A DNA stretch of 8,157 bases from Planctomycetota bacterium (lineage in GTDB: Bacteria; Planctomycetota; Planctomycetia; Pirellulales; Lacipirellulaceae). The first letter of the stretch is position 1, and each line of letters begins with the position of its first letter. The stretch spans positions 1 to 8,157 of the forward strand of contig JAKEGR010000336.1 in assembly GCA_022615465.1 (NCBI GenBank), given 5' to 3'. A model generated the notes under the pieces. It did not search any database, was not told the origin of the DNA, and saw only the letters and a program-made list of their open reading frames with translations. Position numbers and translations under genes: made by a program. Shown one piece after another: positions 7,424-8,157 of the stretch.

Positions 7424-7492
7424 CCGTAAGCCACGCATATCGGTGTAATTAGGCTAATTCGCTCTCTGGCTTTACGGAGATCGCACGCCGAT
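7424..7492 (+). ncRNA. candidate structured leader RNA with possible H-type pseudoknot
   Basis: CCGTAAGCCA (7424-7433) pairs with TGGCTTTACGG (7467-7477) as ten base pairs with one bulged U. From inside that loop, ATCGGTGT (7439-7446) can pair with ACGCCGAT (7485-7492) beyond the stem as eight pairs, one of them G-U. Connecting loops of 5, 20 and 7 nt are sterically plausible for an H-type pseudoknot. It matches no riboswitch or RNA family I recognise. The complementarity is seen directly; the fold and any regulatory role are inference, and in a region this size one of the helices could be chance. Confidence 0.35.
7447..7459. promoter_or_regulatory. AT-rich palindrome, possible operator
   Basis: AATTAG-G-CTAATT is a perfect inverted repeat with six-base arms and a single central base. 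As RNA the one-base loop would be too tight, so a DNA-binding dimer site is the more natural reading. It lies about 40 bases after the predicted start of the 7407 transcript, a position where a repressor could act. Confidence 0.25.
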
Positions 7493-7567
7493 CATCAGTG
7501 GCTATTGATATATCGTAACGGATCGGGTGGATTCACGAATCATTAACACTCGGTCGCGCCGCTCGCT

Positions 7568-7589
7568 CTGGTTCAGTAAGTTGAACCAG
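7568..7589 (+). promoter_or_regulatory. perfect 8-bp hairpin upstream of the small ORF
   Basis: CTGGTTCA (7568-7575) and TGAACCAG (7582-7589) form a perfect stem around GTAAGT, 35 bases before the ATG at 7625. No T-run follows, so it is not a terminator. It could be an mRNA hairpin or a repressor site. Confidence 0.35.
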
Positions 7590-7624
7590 GCAGAAGTCAA
7601 CATTTCTCGGCTGTCCCAGCAAGC

Positions 7625-7828
7625 ATGACGCTTACCATTCCTTGGAACTGGCAGAAACTGTTTTCCTACGGAGAGGTGATGTGCTTCATCTCGGCGTGGG
7701 CCGTGGGGCTGCTCGTTGCCTGGGGGGGGCACCGTACGGTCGACACCCGCGTTGCCACGCGTTCTTTTCAGTCGACGCCCGACGTTCCGGGCATTCAAGC
7801 CGCACTAGGCAAGTTCTCGCTGCGTTAG
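7625..7828 (+). CDS. small hypothetical one-helix membrane protein (67 aa)
   Basis: I do not recognise this protein. The N-terminus is Trp-rich (IPWNWQKLF, residues 5-13), then one hydrophobic segment at about 18-34 (VMCFISAWAVGLLVAWG) is followed by a soluble tail of about 32 residues with mainly basic charge, suggesting one transmembrane helix with the tail in the cytoplasm. About 73 percent of codons end in G or C, like the large genes around it, which favours real coding over chance. No Shine-Dalgarno precedes the ATG, as for most genes here. A promoter 225 bases upstream and a perfect terminator 55 bases downstream frame it as a single-gene unit. Its length alone is not decisive. Confidence 0.5.
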   Translation: MTLTIPWNWQKLFSYGEVMCFISAWAVGLLVAWGGHRTVDTRVATRSFQSTPDVPGIQAALGKFSLR

Positions 7829-7883
7829 TGCCATTCGTCTTTATGTGCCATTGGATGCAACGACGGGATCATGCCCAAACGCA

Positions 7884-7920
7884 AAAGCCCCGAGCGCGCC
7901 GGACGCGCTCGGGGCTTTAT
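7884..7920. terminator. strong intrinsic terminator, probably bidirectional
   Basis: AAAGCCCCGAGCGCG (7884-7898) and its exact complement (7904-7918) form a perfect 15-bp stem with loop CCGGA. T-rich ends occur on both strands (CTTTATGTAATTT on +, CTTTTGCGTTT on -). It closes the transcription unit that contains the 67-codon ORF and could also stop transcription coming from the right. Confidence 0.85.
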
Positions 7921-8157
7921 GTAATTTGTGGTCTGCCACCACTGCAATTCTGAAATCGATCAACTACGTCTACTTCGTCAACTCCGTTGTCGAATATCGG
8001 AAACCGTTGGAGGGTGGCCGCGATCACCCGAAGCCCGCGGCCAGACGCGGCCAATGGCCGACTTGCAGTGCGATTGGTCAGGCGGTTTATCCGCGATCCA
8101 TCGGGACTCCTGCCCGTTGATCTCGGCGTCGCAAAAACATTCCCAATCCCTTGACTC
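7921..8157. other. right-end spacer without a convincing gene
   Basis: No frame here has both a plausible start and recognisable content. On the - strand one frame is open from the window edge to a TAA at 7917-7919, next to the terminator, but only about half its codons end in G or C and it includes AGA and ATA, so coding is doubtful. A cluster of complementary 8-mers lies at 8015-8060. The window ends with TTGACT (8151-8156), a possible -35 box whose -10 would be outside. Confidence 0.45.
8015..8060. repeat. cluster of alternating complementary GC-rich 8-mers
   Basis: TGGCCGCG (8015-8022) is followed by two copies of its reverse complement CGCGGCCA (8036-8043 and 8046-8053, two bases apart), then TGGCCG (8055-8060), which forms CGGCCA-A-TGGCCG with the second copy. 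The first arm can pair with either CGCGGCCA, so alternative hairpins are possible. Confidence 0.45.

Noticed and set aside
7642..7953. 103-codon + strand frame overlapping the 67-codon ORF
   Set aside because: It runs through the perfect terminator hairpin and is rich in Arg, Cys and His, typical of a shifted frame in GC-rich DNA. The 67-codon frame has better codon use and ends before the terminator.
7917..8157. - strand frame open from the right edge to a TAA beside the terminator
   Set aside because: The stop next to a terminator is suggestive, but only about half the codons end in G or C, AGA and ATA are used, and no domain is recognisable.

Overview
The window is GC-rich with high GC at third codon positions. 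Most genes lack a Shine-Dalgarno sequence, and the tRNA gene does not encode its CCA end. Together with protein flavour (a single-parvulin SurA-like chaperone behind mfd, and an IunH-like protein of a type I associate with Planctomycetes), this suggests a planctomycete, perhaps Pirellulales. The assignment is inference from sequence style and was not searched.

Layout: (1) Positions 1-30 may be the last codons of an upstream gene. (2) Positions 72-3344 (+) encode Mfd, the transcription-repair coupling factor, with a TATAAT box only nine bases before the ATG. (3) Positions 3375-4634 (+) encode an exported SurA/PpiC-type chaperone 30 bases behind mfd, probably in one operon. (4) Positions 4690-5625 (-) encode an inosine-uridine nucleoside hydrolase family protein, convergent with the chaperone gene, with three changed active-site positions and a hairpin repeat of similar design just beyond each end. 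(5) Positions 5936-6961 (+) encode anthranilate phosphoribosyltransferase (TrpD), complete but with unusual residues at the metal-site positions and no other trp gene nearby. (6) Positions 7109-7182 (-) are tRNA-Val(GAC). (7) Positions 7371-7920 look like an independent (+) transcription unit: a sigma70-like promoter, a leader of about 218 nt with several inverted repeats and a possible pseudoknot, a 67-codon ORF for a one-helix membrane protein, and a perfect 15-bp terminator. (8) Positions 7919-8157 hold no convincing gene but contain a cluster of mutually complementary 8-mers.

Functionally this is mainly a housekeeping neighbourhood (DNA repair, envelope protein folding, nucleoside metabolism, tryptophan synthesis, translation). 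No CRISPR array, transposase, phage gene or recognisable defence system is visible. The most promising undescribed element is the 7371-7920 unit, a structured leader or non-coding RNA linked to an unrecognised small membrane protein. The next most interesting are the degenerate nucleoside hydrolase active site and the TrpD metal-site changes.
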